From contig CM073557.1 of the NCBI GenBank assembly GCA_037074615.1, positions 8,882,501 to 8,946,500 of the forward strand: a stretch of DNA of 64,000 nt. The letters run 5' to 3'. Below, piece by piece: positions 49,001-60,919 of this stretch. How positions within the stretch are numbered: the stretch's first letter is position 1; every line of letters begins with the position of its first letter. Origin of the DNA: Leucaena leucocephala. Taxonomy: Eukaryota; Streptophyta; Magnoliopsida; Fabales; Fabaceae. The notes below the pieces were generated by a model. The model worked only from the letters and a program-made list of their open reading frames with translations, was not told where the DNA came from and made no database searches. The position numbers and the translations under genes are program-made.

Positions 49001-50941
49001 CTCGAAATAAGGAGGGGAAAAAGAGTAGTCAATTAGAGTGAATATATAGGAAATTTAAGGATCAGAGGAGGCAAGGGAGATTCAGCTTTAGGTGGAGTGT
49101 CTTTGGCATCTCAAAAGCTGGAGAATGTTGCTTCTTAGCTCTTATTCCGTAATTCTGTATTACATTACTGTTAATTTGCATTGTTGCCATAGTTCTCATC
49201 TGTTCTACTACTGTTGAGGATCCTATTTTCAGCCATAAGTGTATGAAAGGACTCCACCATTTTGCTTCCTTTATTCAATACTATTTAGATGTTATCATCA
49301 GTATTTTGTGGAGTTCTATCAAATACAGATATAATTTATGTTGCTACTGTACTTCAGCATGTATTATTATCCTTTTTAAGACAGTAAAAGCATAGAGGTC
49401 ATTACTCACCTCTTCACTAACAAAAAGGCGCAGTGCATTGTAGTACATGAATTGGCGGGGCCCTGTGAGGTAAAAAAATTTAAAGAAAAATACATATCTA
49501 CTATTAAGTAGCATATTGAAAATTTACAATAAGGATATGAAAATTGCATGATGGATGTATCAGCATAAATATACAACAAGCATGTACTTGTCACTTGCTA
49601 TTTCAGCAAGGCTATAAAATTATTTCTTTTTGACAGTAGAGATGATTAAGGGCTCATTTGGTACACAAAATTAAATGGAAAAAGGGAGTGAGTTGATAAA
49701 ACTGATTTGCGTAAATGAAATGTCTTTTATTCCCCCATATATATATTTTAAAAAAGAAAAATAGTGAGAAGAGACAAATAATGTTTATTAATCATAACAG
49801 AACTATAATAAATATTCCTTATCTTGATTTGCATACGATGAAAAGGAATCCTTTTCCATAGTTTAAACAGAACACGGCCAAAGGTTCCCAGGTAGGCTTG
49901 GCCATAATATCACAGGTTAGATCACTATATTTAAATCAAACATCTTAACAACAATGGCTACTTCCTTTCGTCATTATACTCCAAATGCAGCATGCAGGAT
50001 TGGAAGAATTCCCTCCATTGATTATCTAGAAACCCTAAATTATTATAGAGCTGACACTTACTTTTAAGTACAAGAAAACTCAAGGCAGCAGTAGCTCCAC
50101 AAGTAATAATTGGATGGGAAGCTGCAATATGAACACCCTCTGCAATGGAAAAGTAAAACACAAGTATCTGAATCATGAAGGTATTAACAGATGAAACTAC
50201 ATTACTTCAGTAGCAATTAAATCATAGAACAACCGAATAACAAACCTTTGATCTTTCCAAATAAAAGTTCCTCATAAGCATTATAACCAGACTTGAGATC
50301 ATGCAAAGCACCCTACAATTACATTGATATTAAAAAGCAACGAACAAAAAAAAAAGATGCCTGATTAGTTAGCTGGAGAATGCCCATGCCCCTGAAAATA
50401 TGCTTGATCCATTGCAATTGTTTTGCCAAGATTAGCAAATATTCCAGTTACTAACATAAATTCGACAAATGATGAAATTCGCAATCCAAAATTTGAGTCC
50501 TCACTTGAAATATTATGTAAACAGAACAAAACGGAAGATAGATGCGAACTAAACAAGCAAATAAAAATACAAAGAAGCTAAATTAATTCAATAATGAGAT
50601 ATGCCGTCAAATTCTAAATGATTGATTCTAAATTTTCTTTCTGTTTCTTTCTTACACACCTTTTTTTCTCGAGGCCCAAACAAAACAAATGATGAACTTA
50701 CCAAGACCTGATGAAAATGCGCCGAAGATGTGGAACGCATCTGAGAAAGCCGGGATTTAGAAGACTCAAGAGCAGAATCGAGGGCTTCGTTGAAGGCCTT
50801 CTCATAGAGCTGGGCTTGCTGGACAGCATAATCAACGAATGGCGTCGTTTCATCTAGGGTTTTCAGCTTGTTGCTTGTGGGATGGGTGCCAGATGATAAT
50901 GAAGGTTTTGCATCCGGTGGCTCCGCCATAGTCGTCGCCAT
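43026..50941 (-). CDS. RHIP1: RGS1-HXK1-interacting protein 1 (RHIP1) homolog
   Basis: Nine minus-strand exons: 50941-50702, 50312-50246, 50139-50062, 49462-49410, 46230-46147, 44104-44052, 43965-43901, 43792-43734 and 43115-43026. All introns are GT-AG and every phase fits, giving 262 codons plus TGA; I recall 263 residues for Arabidopsis RHIP1. Residues 1-35 are variable. A helical segment (VDYAVQQAQLYEKAF, LSQMRSTSSAHFHQVL) follows, then a hydrophobic stretch at about 108-127 (AASHPIITCGATAALSFLVL), RPRQFMYYNALRLFVSEE at 129-146, and a likely coiled coil at about 150-205. The conserved tail contains LKDILGELPKSEASHFRSQ and ends KISNYGISI. In Arabidopsis the protein interacts with the glucose-signalling RGS1 and hexokinase 1; conservation of that role here is inferred. 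The first Met has A at -3 and G at +4; a second Met is at codon 5. Introns 4 and 5 are enlarged by repeats. Confidence 0.9.
44725..45663. repeat. 486-bp tandem duplication in RHIP1 intron 5
   Basis: Unit 1 starts at 44725 and unit 2 at 45211, both beginning TGCCTCAC and ATTATTTTAGAA-type sequence. They stay colinear to about 45173 and 45663 (CACGATAAAGCAAAT in both). Differences are scattered single bases, so the duplication is fairly young. It lies fully inside the intron and does not affect exons. Confidence 0.9.
46869..47237. mobile_element. MITE in RHIP1 intron 4
   Basis: The left end CACGTTTGGTAGGATGGAAG pairs with the complement of the right end (CTTCCCACCTACCAAACATG). A second internal pair uses GGTACGATGGAA and TTCCATCGTACC. 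It is about 370 bp, noncoding, and flanked by CTAG-type bases on both sides, which may be the target site. Confidence 0.6.
47238..49150 (+). pseudogene. Ty1/copia relic with protease motif in RHIP1 intron 4
   Basis: At about 48250-48290 the plus strand reads ILDSSASSHTSGI, the copia aspartic protease signature (normally D-S-G-A-S-x-H-M/T-S-G), followed by IVLANSSKMVAI, which matches the usual V-x-L-A-N/D-G-S-x motif. The catalytic triad reads D-S-S where D-S-G is expected, and a stop precedes it. Sequence on both sides (47.3-48.2 and 48.4-49.1 kb) is more GC-balanced than the intron and probably belongs to the same relic, but no other domain was recognised. Confidence 0.5.
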
Positions 50942-51202
50942 GTTTGGAGGTGCCCCTTGAGGATGTGACCTGAGATCAATGTATCTCTTGCTCTGCTATC
51001 AAGCGATGGGCGTGCCCTCAAGGCGAATCAGGGAAGCGGCTTCGCTCCTCTGCTCTACCGGCTGCTCGTACGCTACCTTAAACACTGTCGTTTCATCGCA
51101 GAGTAATTGGGGGAGGTTAGGTCACGTACGGGAAACTGTAAAGTTATCATTTGAATGATATAATAATATAGGTTAAAATCTTAAAGGAAAACAATATTAT
51201 CA
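50942..51202 (-). promoter_or_regulatory. 5' flank of the RHIP1 gene
   Basis: The 180 bp upstream of the start codon are GC-richer than the surroundings and carry no repeat. This fits a 5' untranslated region and core promoter. No clear TATA box is visible. The TE-derived MITE at 51203 sets the left limit of the host promoter. Confidence 0.4.
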
Positions 51203-51764
51203 TGTGTGTGTTTAGAAACCCTCTAAATTTAGATTTGATTAAAATTTAATTTTTAAAAAATTTTAAAATAAATAACTATATTTGTTTAAAAAAAATTTGG
51301 ACCAAATAATAATTTAAAACTAAAATTTTAGATAAGTTAGTAAGAGTAACTTATAGAACAGTAAAAGAGTTTATAGACTAACTAATTACAATATTATCCA
51401 TATTTTTTTTACACTCTCCCTCATCTTTCATCTCTCTTCTATACCCTCTCTCCTCTTTCCTTTCTTTTCTATACCATCTTTCCTCTCTCATTTCTTTTCT
51501 ACACCATCTCTCCTCTCTCCTCTCTCTTCTACACCTTCTCTCATCTCTCATCTCTTATCCCTCATATATCCTATATTTAATAATCATATTATTTTTTATA
51601 ATTTACCAATAATAAAAGTACTTCTGAAAATAACTATCCAAATACTCATTTATTTAAAACAACTTTTTTTTTCATAAACTTTTTTCCATAAGTCATTTTC
51701 TAAAAGTTACCAAAAAGTTCCTTTTTTCATAAGCCATTTTTTAAAATCTTATCCAAACAGACCC
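51203..51764. mobile_element. MITE, family 1, copy b, with 30-bp pyrimidine minisatellite
   Basis: The right end CTTATCCAAACAGACCC is the complement of the left end of copy a (GGGTTTGTTTGGATAA), so the two copies are in opposite orientation. The left end is diverged. Between 51405 and 51567 the strand is almost pure pyrimidine. Four exact-length 30-bp units of the type CTACACCATCTCTCCTCTCT have phase marks at 51441, 51471, 51501 and 51531. Confidence 0.65.
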
Positions 51765-52361
51765 TATGAGTCAAACCTGTTAAACCTTCTTAGTCAGTTG
51801 CATATAATTTTTTAATATTTTAAAATTTAAATTTTTCATCTTTAACATTTTAATTATTAACATTTAACACCTTTTTGTTAATTTGCCATTAAATAATAGG
51901 GAGAAATTGCTACATTAGATTAGTGAAGATACACGATTAAAAAAAATATTTTTCATGGCACTAATTTATGGTAGTTATATGAAAAAATGCCATAAAAAAT
52001 AGTAGTATTTGTGTAAATAAGTTTATTTTTAAAACACTTTTCATTGCTGTTTTAAAAAATCGCCGTTAAAAGTAGTTCAACCGAGTTGAAAAAAAAACTC
52101 AGTTGGACTAAAACATTATCACAGCATTTCAAACAATGTCATGATAACTACCTATCACAGTATTTTTTTGCCGTGATAAGTAATTTTAACGGCCATTTTA
52201 TAAAAACAGCACGTTAAAAGTGTTTTGGGGTACTTTTAACGGCGGTTTTCTGAAAAATCGCCGTTAAAAGTCCCACAAAAATTAAAAAATGACTTGATTA
52301 CAATTTCACTTTCACTTTTTTACAGCTGTTTGTGATACTGTTCATCTGCCCCACAACGAAC

Positions 52362-53495
52362 TAATCACTTGAAATCATTTGTACCATAATTATCTATAAA
52401 CTAACCATATTTATAAATGAGTGTTAATTTCAAAAGAGTTAATTATGGTAGAAAAGAGCTTTACAAAGATTCTAAAATGAACACTACTATGGTTATAAAA
52501 AAATTTTCTTAATCAACTAATAACTATGATTGGAAATATCAAATTACTCTTTCAACACTATCATAATTATCAATTCCAAACTTTTGAAAGGGGCCTCTGA
52601 GCGTTGAACTCAGTTAAACAACCTCATAGCCCATAACATAACAAAAAATTGCATAATACTATTAATATGGCAAAATAGCTACTATAGATCCACAAATTCA
52701 CATGCATGACCATGAAAAGCCTCCAGCCTTCTACCAGCACACGATATATAGTATAATTATCAAAATAGTAAATTATCAAAGTATAAATAAAAATAGGCTA
52801 TACAGTGGCAATTTACATATATTCAGCACATAAACATAAAAGATGGTGCTATACAGGTCAAATAGTATCACTATGCCTCTGGCACCTTCCCGTGAGAACC
52901 AACAACTAAACTAACTTCTAAAAAATGTTAATAACCATGGGGTGAGACAAATGTCTCAGTAACCAACAATCTGACGTATCATACATACTAACATGTACTT
53001 GTGATAACTACCATATAAATGACCACTCAAAAACCTAACCGGTCGTGTTATGGATCGGCCAAAATCCATATAGCACAAGACTGGACCATGAGTTTATTCC
53101 CCCTCGATAAATTGGTTGGGATGTCATAGCCCCTCAGTAAACTGGTGGGGCAAGTCCCTCAATAAACTGGTAGGATGAAAGCCAACCATCGAATTCCAAT
53201 GGAGGCTATATCACGTCTTAAAAAGATAATTTCATCATCACCAATCACAATCACCATATACATAATTATCAAGATAATCGTACTAATCAAAATATCAATA
53301 GCTCGATAATCAATAAATTTAATAAATATCACAATAGGATTTTTCTCAAAATAATAATTTTCTTCAAATTTCAATTTTAAAATATAACAAATTTTTAATC
53401 TCTATTTAAACTTTCCAAATCCCACAAGATAATTTTCAATAAAATTAGCAATCAACTTTTTTCAATATAATCATATCATCATCAGTAGATTTATA
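52362..53495 (-). mobile_element. LTR fragment in minus orientation (left half of inverted LTR pair)
   Basis: It is colinear with the solo LTR at 37650-38747, including the CCCTCGATAAA words near 53100-53170 and TCCCACAAGATAATTTTCAA near 53430. It also holds a segment (about 52500-53040) missing from that copy. It stops abruptly at 53495, where solo LTR C begins. The stretch 52362-52996 is complementary to 55358-55998. Confidence 0.65.
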
Positions 53496-55262
53496 TGTAA
53501 GAAATTGGAAGACACACAACGAAAATTAATTTAAAATTTTTTCCATTCCTTGCCAGGATTTATCGTATGTGTTTAAGTCAAGTGGGAAGAAGCATTACCC
53601 TTAGTGTTCCTCGGCGACTTCCACAGCTTCTGGTCATGACGTTCACAGCTTCTCTCCGCGGCTCGTGCTCCCTTTCTGATCGCAAGAAGTCAACGACTCA
53701 GGTCGACTTCCTCTACTGGTATCCACACGAACAGCGTTCCAACCACGAACGACGTGCTAGCGTCTCTTGTCCCTCCAGGGCTTTCTCAAGAATTCGTCCT
53801 CTCCGTCTCTCTTTCGACAGTTTCTTATCTGCAAACCTTTTGCAGATTCCCCTTCGGCCTTTATGTGTTCTATGTGTGTCACTAAAACGCAGCTCCTAAA
53901 ATAAGATATATAGGATGTTATGCGTTTTTCTCTCTACCGAGTTGGATTTTGGAGTTAATCTTATATTAATTCTGAAATTAATACAATATCATATATTGTA
54001 TAATTTTATAAGAAACTAATTAAATAAATAATATTAAATCCGTCCCACAGATTTAATTACCTATTTATTTAACTTTAAATAAAGATGAGACTGAACTATA
54101 TTTGATTTATTCTCATAAATCAAATTTGAGATATCATATCAATTTGAATTTCAAATTCAAATGTGATAGGGATTTAATTTATCCTTATAAATTAAATCTT
54201 ATAAATATATCTTATATGAGATATCCTATCAATTTGAATTTTAAATTCAAACGTGATAGAGATTTAATTTATCCTTATAAATTAAATCTTATATATCCCT
54301 TATATATAATATATATATACGAATTTATATATATACGAATATAAATATAAATAAATATATACATCAACCCTAGATCATTCATTGAATCTAGACATGTCTT
54401 AGATTAAATGAATCTGCACATCATAGCTCGTGTTGGGCTATTTTGTGTGCGACCCTGTAGGCCCATATGAAGTTGGCAGTGGGCTATTTGCTATACTGGC
54501 CCACAAGTCGCAAGTGATCTCTAGCAAGACATAAAGACTACCCAAATTATATGAGGATCGATAAACGATGTAACCTTTTATACAACCATATCATGTCCCT
54601 TCTGTCACGCGATATTTTAGTCATGGATGAGGCATGGATAATGTCATCCTCCTATTCCTGACTGTTACTTTCTCGATCCCTGAGTAGTCTGACTATAGAA
54701 ATGGAACTACCTTTCCATTACAGTATAGCCATACATTTATCAAACTCACTCATCGAGGGGCCCAGTAATATCTCTCTACGAATGTGAGGGACAAATTCCA
54801 TCTTAACCATTCACATTCCTCCGCATGAAAAACCACTAAGCCCGAACATAGTCTTTATGATCACTCGGTCAAAAGTGACTTTTGACTAGGTCAAAGCTGA
54901 GCGTTTGTCATGTAGGAATCTATGATGATCTCAGATCAAAGGGCATAGTGACATGGTTTGTATATGAGAGAAGCTTATGACGTAACCCATGCAGCTCTCT
55001 CATAGTGGGTCGGTCCAACACCTTGTACTCTTACATGTGCCTATGACTTTGATTTATATCTCTATACATCTTTAAAGTCATACTGGTCTTATTTTATCTC
55101 CCACATAGATGACCGACCAGGGACATTTAGGATAAGATCATGAATTATCCAAGGATGGTCATCACAATAAACATGCAAATAATATGATAACACAATTAAT
55201 AAATTCACAAAATAATAATGTTCATAAGACAATGATTGGCCCCTAGGACACATTTTCCAATA
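53496..55262 (-). mobile_element. LTR C of the TGTTGG...CA family, minus orientation, no target duplication
   Basis: It is full length by comparison with A and B: the minus-strand end matches TTCCAATTTCTTACA and the start reads TATTGGAAAATG (TG decayed to TA). The 91-bp array has only two units (54128-54300). Flanking pentamers TTATA and GGAAT do not match, unlike copies A and B. It sits exactly at the junction of two inverted fragments of another LTR family. Confidence 0.75.
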
Positions 55263-55357
55263 GGAATTGGGTTGGTAATTCTGTTTGATCATATTATGAT
55301 AATGTATTGTGTTCTATCTCATATATTTTATTAGTTGTCCCACTTCACACCTCATAG

Positions 55358-56026
55358 GCATATGTTAGTATGCATGATGAGTAGAATTATTGGTTACTGA
55401 GATATTTGTCTCACCCCGTCGTTATTAACATTTTTTCAGGAGTTAGTACAGTTGCTGGGTCTCACGGGAAAGTGCTAGAGGCATAGTGATACTATTTGAC
55501 CTGTATAGTACCATCATTTATGTTTATGTGCTGAATAAATATAAATTGCTACTGTAGAGCCTACTTTTGTTTATACTTTGATAATTTACTATTTTGATGA
55601 TTATATTGTACATCGTGTGCTAGTAAAAGGCTGAAGGCCTCTCAGGGTTATGCATGTGAATTTATGGATCCACAGTAGCTATTTTGCCATATTAATTGTA
55701 TTGTACTGTATTTTGTTGCTTTATGGGCTTTAATGTTGGTTACCTGAGTTTAATGCTCGGAGGCCCCTTTCAAAAGTTTTGAAGTGATAATTATGATAGT
55801 ATTGGAAGAGTAATTTGATATTTCCAATCATAGTTATTAGTTGATTAAGAAAAATCTTTTATAATCATAGTAGTGTTTATTTTAGAATTCTTACAAAGCT
55901 CTTTTCTAACATGGTTAACTCTTTTGAAATTAAGAAATTCGTTTATAAACATGGTTAGTTTGTAGTCAATTATGGTATAAATGATTTCAAGTGATTAATT
56001 ATTGTTATTTTAAGGAGAATTTTACA
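55358..56026 (+). mobile_element. LTR fragment in plus orientation (right half of inverted LTR pair)
   Basis: It is the reverse complement of 52362-52996 with scattered differences. It ends AGGAGAATTTTACA, the 3' end of this LTR family as seen in the solo LTR nested in CACTA-1. The stretch 55263-55357 joins it to LTR C and is not matched on the left arm. Confidence 0.65.
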
Positions 56027-56984
56027 CATTGTGCTGAAGAAGTAAATATAAGTACACAAGGTTAAAATTTGTGTTGTGATTGATGAATTTAAAATCGAGA
56101 AATGGTTTGACTGAAAGCCTATGTTATAAAAAGGATATTTTTTGAAAAATTATTCAATAAGGCTGTTTATCAAAGTCCTATTCGATAAAATCTTAAATTG
56201 TTTCAAAGCAACATGTTTGAAATTTATCAAAATCCTTTTCAATAAACGCTTCTATAAATTCAACTGATTTCAAAAAGAATTTCAAACCAGAATTGACAAA
56301 ATCTGATTTTTTATCTAAATTAATATGAACCCATTGTTATATGATTAACCTCTTTGTATATCTCTTATGCAACATCTTTTTAGATCACTTTGAGGCAAAG
56401 CCAATGTCAAATGAATAATTTTAATCAAAAAGTAAAATCTATCAAAAGCATTAAATGCAGCAACTAATTATCGGCAGCAACCAACCAATGACTTTATTTC
56501 TTCAACAATAATATGCAATGTGTCTAATAGATTTATGAAGAGCTCAAGTATAAAAGAAGCCGAAATTAATGTCTGACTTAAGAAGCTTACCAACTGCAAT
56601 CAAGCTTTAATTATTATGTTCATTATCCTCTATTTTGCCTTATTTCACATTATGTGAACAGAGAAATTTTCTTGTGAGAGAAATTATGAGATATTATGTA
56701 CTTCAGTGCTTAGTATAATCACTCTAGTAAAGAGAGAGTTGTATCTTTTCATTTAAACTCAAGATTATCTGGGCTAAGAGCCCAGATAATCTTGGAAAAT
56801 TAGTGGAAAAAACTCAGAGGGATTATGAGGATTCGACGTATGCCAAGTGGTTAAGTCAAACCAGTATAAACAGACCTCATTGTTATCTTCTTTCTGATTC
56901 CTTTGGTGAAATTGTTCTTTACTTAATCTCTTTGATTTCATTTAAGCTTTTAAATTTTTAAATATCATATAATTCACTCATCTC
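56027..56984 (+). mobile_element. Probable copia-type LTR sequence with strong hairpin
   Basis: A TATA-like TATAAAAGAAG lies near 56550. A perfect 15-bp inverted repeat with a 3-base loop (AAGATTATCTGGGCT, AAG, then the complement) occupies 56761-56793. The arrangement suggests an LTR promoter and transcript-end hairpin, but no LTR boundaries or target duplication could be fixed. Confidence 0.35.
56761..56793. repeat. Perfect 15-bp stem, 3-nt loop inverted repeat
   Basis: Bases 56761-56775 pair with 56779-56793 without mismatch around the loop AAG. It is the strongest small perfect hairpin noticed in the window. Confidence 0.9.
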
Positions 56985-58322
56985 TTGGATCAAACCACCA
57001 TAACTAAGAAGTCTATCATGTTGTCTTTGATAATCTCAGGGCCAAAACAGCTGGGAAACAATATCGATTTGTACTTGGTACCTTTGATTGAGGATTTGAC
57101 GATACTGTGGGAGGAAGGTGTTGATGTGTTTGATGAATATAAACAAGAGACATTCAAACTATGCCCCATGATCTTCTCCACAATAAATAACTTCCCGATG
57201 AATGGAAATTTGTCAAGCTATAGTGTTAAGGGGCATAAAGCATGTCTTATATGTGAAGAAGGCACTAACTTCATGCAACTCAAGTATGGAAGGAAGACAA
57301 TCTAACTTTCTCATATAAGGTTTCTTAGTCGACATCACCCTTACCATATATTGAAGAAGGCATTTAATGGTTCTCAAGAATATAAAATAGTTCATCACCT
57401 TTAACTAAAGAATAAGTGTATCAATGTTGGCAGAGATTCATGTTATCTTGGGTAAAAATAATAAGAAGGCAATTGAAAGGAATATATGGAAAAATATATC
57501 AATCTTCTTTGATCTTCTATATTGGTGGAGTCTTGAAGTGAAACATAGTGTAGATGCCATGCATGTGGACAAAAACTTGTGTAAAAGCCTTGTTGGCACG
57601 CTTTTGCATATAAGTAGAAAGAGTAAGGATTTGGTCAATGGTAGACGAGACTTAGTTGAAATGGGAATAAGAACACATTTACATCCACAACAAAAAAATG
57701 ATATTAAGAGAGTTTATTTGTACTCAGCAGCACAAACATTCTCTAAATATGAAAAACAAGTATATGTGAGTGTTTGCATGGTATTAAGGTTTCACAAGGG
57801 TATAAGGGTATTAATTGAATTTTAAGAAACTTGTTTCAATATAAGATTTGAAGATAACCGATATGAAGTCCCACGATTGCCACATGTTGATACAACAATT
57901 ACTACTAGTTGCTATTCGATGCATTATTAAAGATTATGTGAGGAGCACTAGTACTAGACTTTGTATATTCTACAATGTTATTTGAAGCAAAATGATTGAT
58001 CATGTTGAGTTGGATGAATAAGAAAATGAATGTTATGTTATTATCTCCTAGTTGGAGATGTACTTCCCTCCAGCATTTTTTGACATTATGATCCATTTGA
58101 TAGCTTATATAGTACGTGAGTTTAGACTTTTGTGGCTTGTGTGTTTAAGGTAAATGTACCCATTTGAGAGATATGAAAATCCTTAAAAGGTATTCAAAAA
58201 ATCCTTATCGACCTGAAGTGTCAATTGTTGAGAGATATGTAGATGAGGAGGCAATTGAATTTTGTAACTCATATCTTGCTAGGTTAAAGGCAGTTGGACT
58301 TCCTTATTCTCAACAAGATTAA
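56985..58322 (+). pseudogene. TNP2-type CACTA transposase, 5'-truncated and decayed
   Basis: The reading starts near SIMLSLIISGPKQLGNNID, continues VPLIEDLTILWEEGVDVFD and GHKACLICEEGTN, then (after stops near 57303-57423) WWSLEVKHSVDAMHVDKNLC, LVEMGIRTHLHPQQK, LEMYFPPAFFDIM and YPFERYMKIL, and ends near SIVERYVDEEAIEFC. This order is the conserved core of En/Spm TNP2 transposases, which cut the element ends. The N-terminal third is missing because inserted LTR DNA lies directly upstream. At least four stops or frameshifts make it nonfunctional. Confidence 0.9.
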
Positions 58323-59256
58323 AGGAGAAAAAGCAAGGGAACTAGGGGTGTCAAAGTGAAATCCATGTCTCGCGAAGAGGTAATGCAAGCACATCTTTAC
58401 ATTTTGAACAATAAAGATGAAGTTCTACCTTTCTTGGATGCTCACAAGAATATGCTCAGGAATATGAACCCAAAAAAGAGCAATATGAAACTAGCTAATG
58501 AGAACAATAAGTCTTTTGCATAATTTTTCAAGCAAGAGGTGTTAAAGGATAACAATCCTTCTAAAATAATACAAAGGCTAGCTACAGGGCCTCATGTCGA
58601 GGTTGTGTGTTAAGAAGGATATGACATAAATAGTTACTCTTTTTACACAAAAGCCTAAGATGATAAAAGTAATATGCCGAATAGTGGGGTGATAATTGTA
58701 GCTGAAGAGATGCATTTGGCTAGTTCAAAAGATAAAAGGCCAAAATTGGCCTCTATGCCATATTATGAAGTGATTGAAGAGATTTAGGAGGTTAGCTACT
58801 CCAAGTTTAAAGTTCCAGTCTTCAAATGTAAGTGAGTGAATAGTAATGTTGTGCAAGTAGATAAAAAATTTGGCTTTATTTTAGTCAATCTTTAAAAAGT
58901 TGGATACCTAGATGAGCCATTCATCTTAGCAAGTTAAGCAATATAAGTGTTTTATGTCACCGATCTAGCAAATAAAAATCTTTTCATTGTGCTCCAAGGT
59001 AAAAGGCAAGTGATTGGTGGAGATGCCAGTGACTTAGGGTTCAACCTCAAGGAAACCCCGCCTTTCACAATTGCTTGACCTAAAACAATAGAGTTTGATT
59101 TGGTAGATGACTAATATGCTGTTAGGGATGATAATTGCGAAGAAATTTGGATACCAACTAGTAAAAAATTAGTTTATTGTATGTAATAAATGTTTATTTG
59201 ATTGCATGATTATTATTTCTGATTCTTACATTTGTTTATTATTTTGTGAATAGGAC

Positions 59257-60880
59257 ATGGACGGTTTTAGTCAGCAAAGCAAGAAAAGAGGTATAGGCCT
59301 GACCTGTATGAAATGGGTGGCTAAAATAGATGAGGGGACACAACCCACGAAGTTACTGGCAGAGTTTGATTATGAAATAAAGGCAATAGGTAAAAATAGG
59401 GCATTGCTTAATAGTTATGTCGTCCATATAGTACGCTTTAAGATTAGCATCGCGTATGTCAATTGGAGGGAGGTAAACCCAAAAGATAAGGATATGGTTT
59501 GGGATGACATTTTGGTACATTTATAATTCTATATTTTACATATCTATTTTAGTTATCAATGACTTTTGTCTCTTATTGTAGCTTCATTTTATTTGTATTA
59601 TGTACTTCACTGTAGCAACATTTTAATATTCTTGCCACAGTAAGCATGAGGAATTGGATCTTAAAACAAAGATGATGAAAGTAAGATGGTAGAGCATCTA
59701 AACGACACATATCCTAATGTTAGTGATGAACCGTTAACATTGGTTCGTCAATGGCGAGAAGAGCTACTTATAAAGTTTGATGTATGTAAAATTATATTTT
59801 AATTAACTTAGTTAATAATGAATTCACAATTTAATTAACTGATCTAACATTGTTTCATTTTCATAGGCTGTGAGTAAGAAGAATCAGGAAATAACCAAGA
59901 AGAATATGTAGCAGCATTATATGTATCGGAGGGTCACAAAGTAAAATAATAGAAGGGTAGTTGTAGGCTGCACAATAAGCTACTACATCAAACCCTATTA
60001 TATCCATCCAACAACCATCTCACCAACAAAAATTAAAGGTGGTGGGGGTCAAGAAGGGACAATATATCATTTTTGAGGTTGCTACTGTTATTGAAAGAAT
60101 TGTAAGTAATTAATTTAAATAGTAAAAATTTATACAGTATTATGTGATCTTCAGTTATTTTAACTTGGTTATTTGTATGTTATAGGATGCACTAAAGAAA
60201 CAATTAACCCAAGGGTCTTTTATTCCTAAGAAAGGAACGTATATCTTAGAGATAGCTACTAGGAGGCCTGACCACTCAGGTCGAGTAAGAGGGCCCTTAA
60301 AGGAGTTATTCCAAAAGAGTTTTTTTAGCTCACATCACGAAGAAGAAGTGCAGCCTCCATAAACACGAGGTCAATTGATGAGCTCCGAAAGGTTCGAGAT
60401 GAACTTAGTGCATAACATCAAGTAGAGTTGCAAAGGATACACGATGATATGGATGCCAGACTCAACCAAGTTGTCGATGCCAGACTCAATTAAGATGTAG
60501 ATGCCAGACTCAACCAAGCCATGATGATAATGGTCTCCCCACTGCCATCCAACATCAGAAGTAAAAAATATTCACTTATTTTCAAGGAACATTTAACATG
60601 TATTTTGTCTTGAGTAAATTCTTTCATATTTTTAGGGTTCTCTTATTGTAATAAATGATAATGGTAGCAACAATAAGAAGAAAAAGTTTGTCTCACAATC
60701 ATTTGATCCTGACCCTAACACTAACATGACCAAAGACAATAGGGAAGATGGCAGTCTCTTCATTATGACAAACAAAAAGGGACTAAAACCTTTGCTGCTC
60801 ATGGTACAATGTACCCGGCCCCCTTAATAATTCACTATAAGAGAATTCCACAGGGCATAGCGAAGGCGACGGTACATACT
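59257..60880 (+). pseudogene. Transposase_24-type CACTA accessory gene, decayed, with introns
   Basis: The first segment (59257-59526, about 89 codons) reads LTCMKWVAKIDEGTQPTKLL, then the pattern W-R-E-V-N-P-K-D-K-D-M-V-W-D-D-I typical of plant Ptta/En/Spm proteins. Further segments are YPNVSDEPLTLVRQW (about 59710), IPKKGTYILEIATRRPDHSG (about 60230) and a tandem DARLNQ repeat (about 60450-60530). AT-rich gaps between them, some ending in AG, look like introns. Several stops are present. A colinear copy lies in CACTA-1 on the minus strand. Confidence 0.75.
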
Positions 60881-60919
60881 ATCAGAAAAAGATTTTGCCA
60901 CTCATTATTTTCCATATGA

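Larger units (their letters stand above)
51932..60880 (+). mobile_element. CACTA (En/Spm) transposon 2, large relic, right end not found
   Basis: The left end CACGATTAAAAAAAATATTT, followed by CATGGC, aligns with the terminal region of CACTA-1. GCCGTTAAA/TTTAACGGC subterminal repeats follow to about 52270. The TNP2-type and Transposase_24-type genes lie on the plus strand at 56985-60880. The interval 52290-56980 is filled by inserted LTR sequences. A matching right terminal repeat was not found after 60880, so the right end is probably deleted. Confidence 0.65.
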
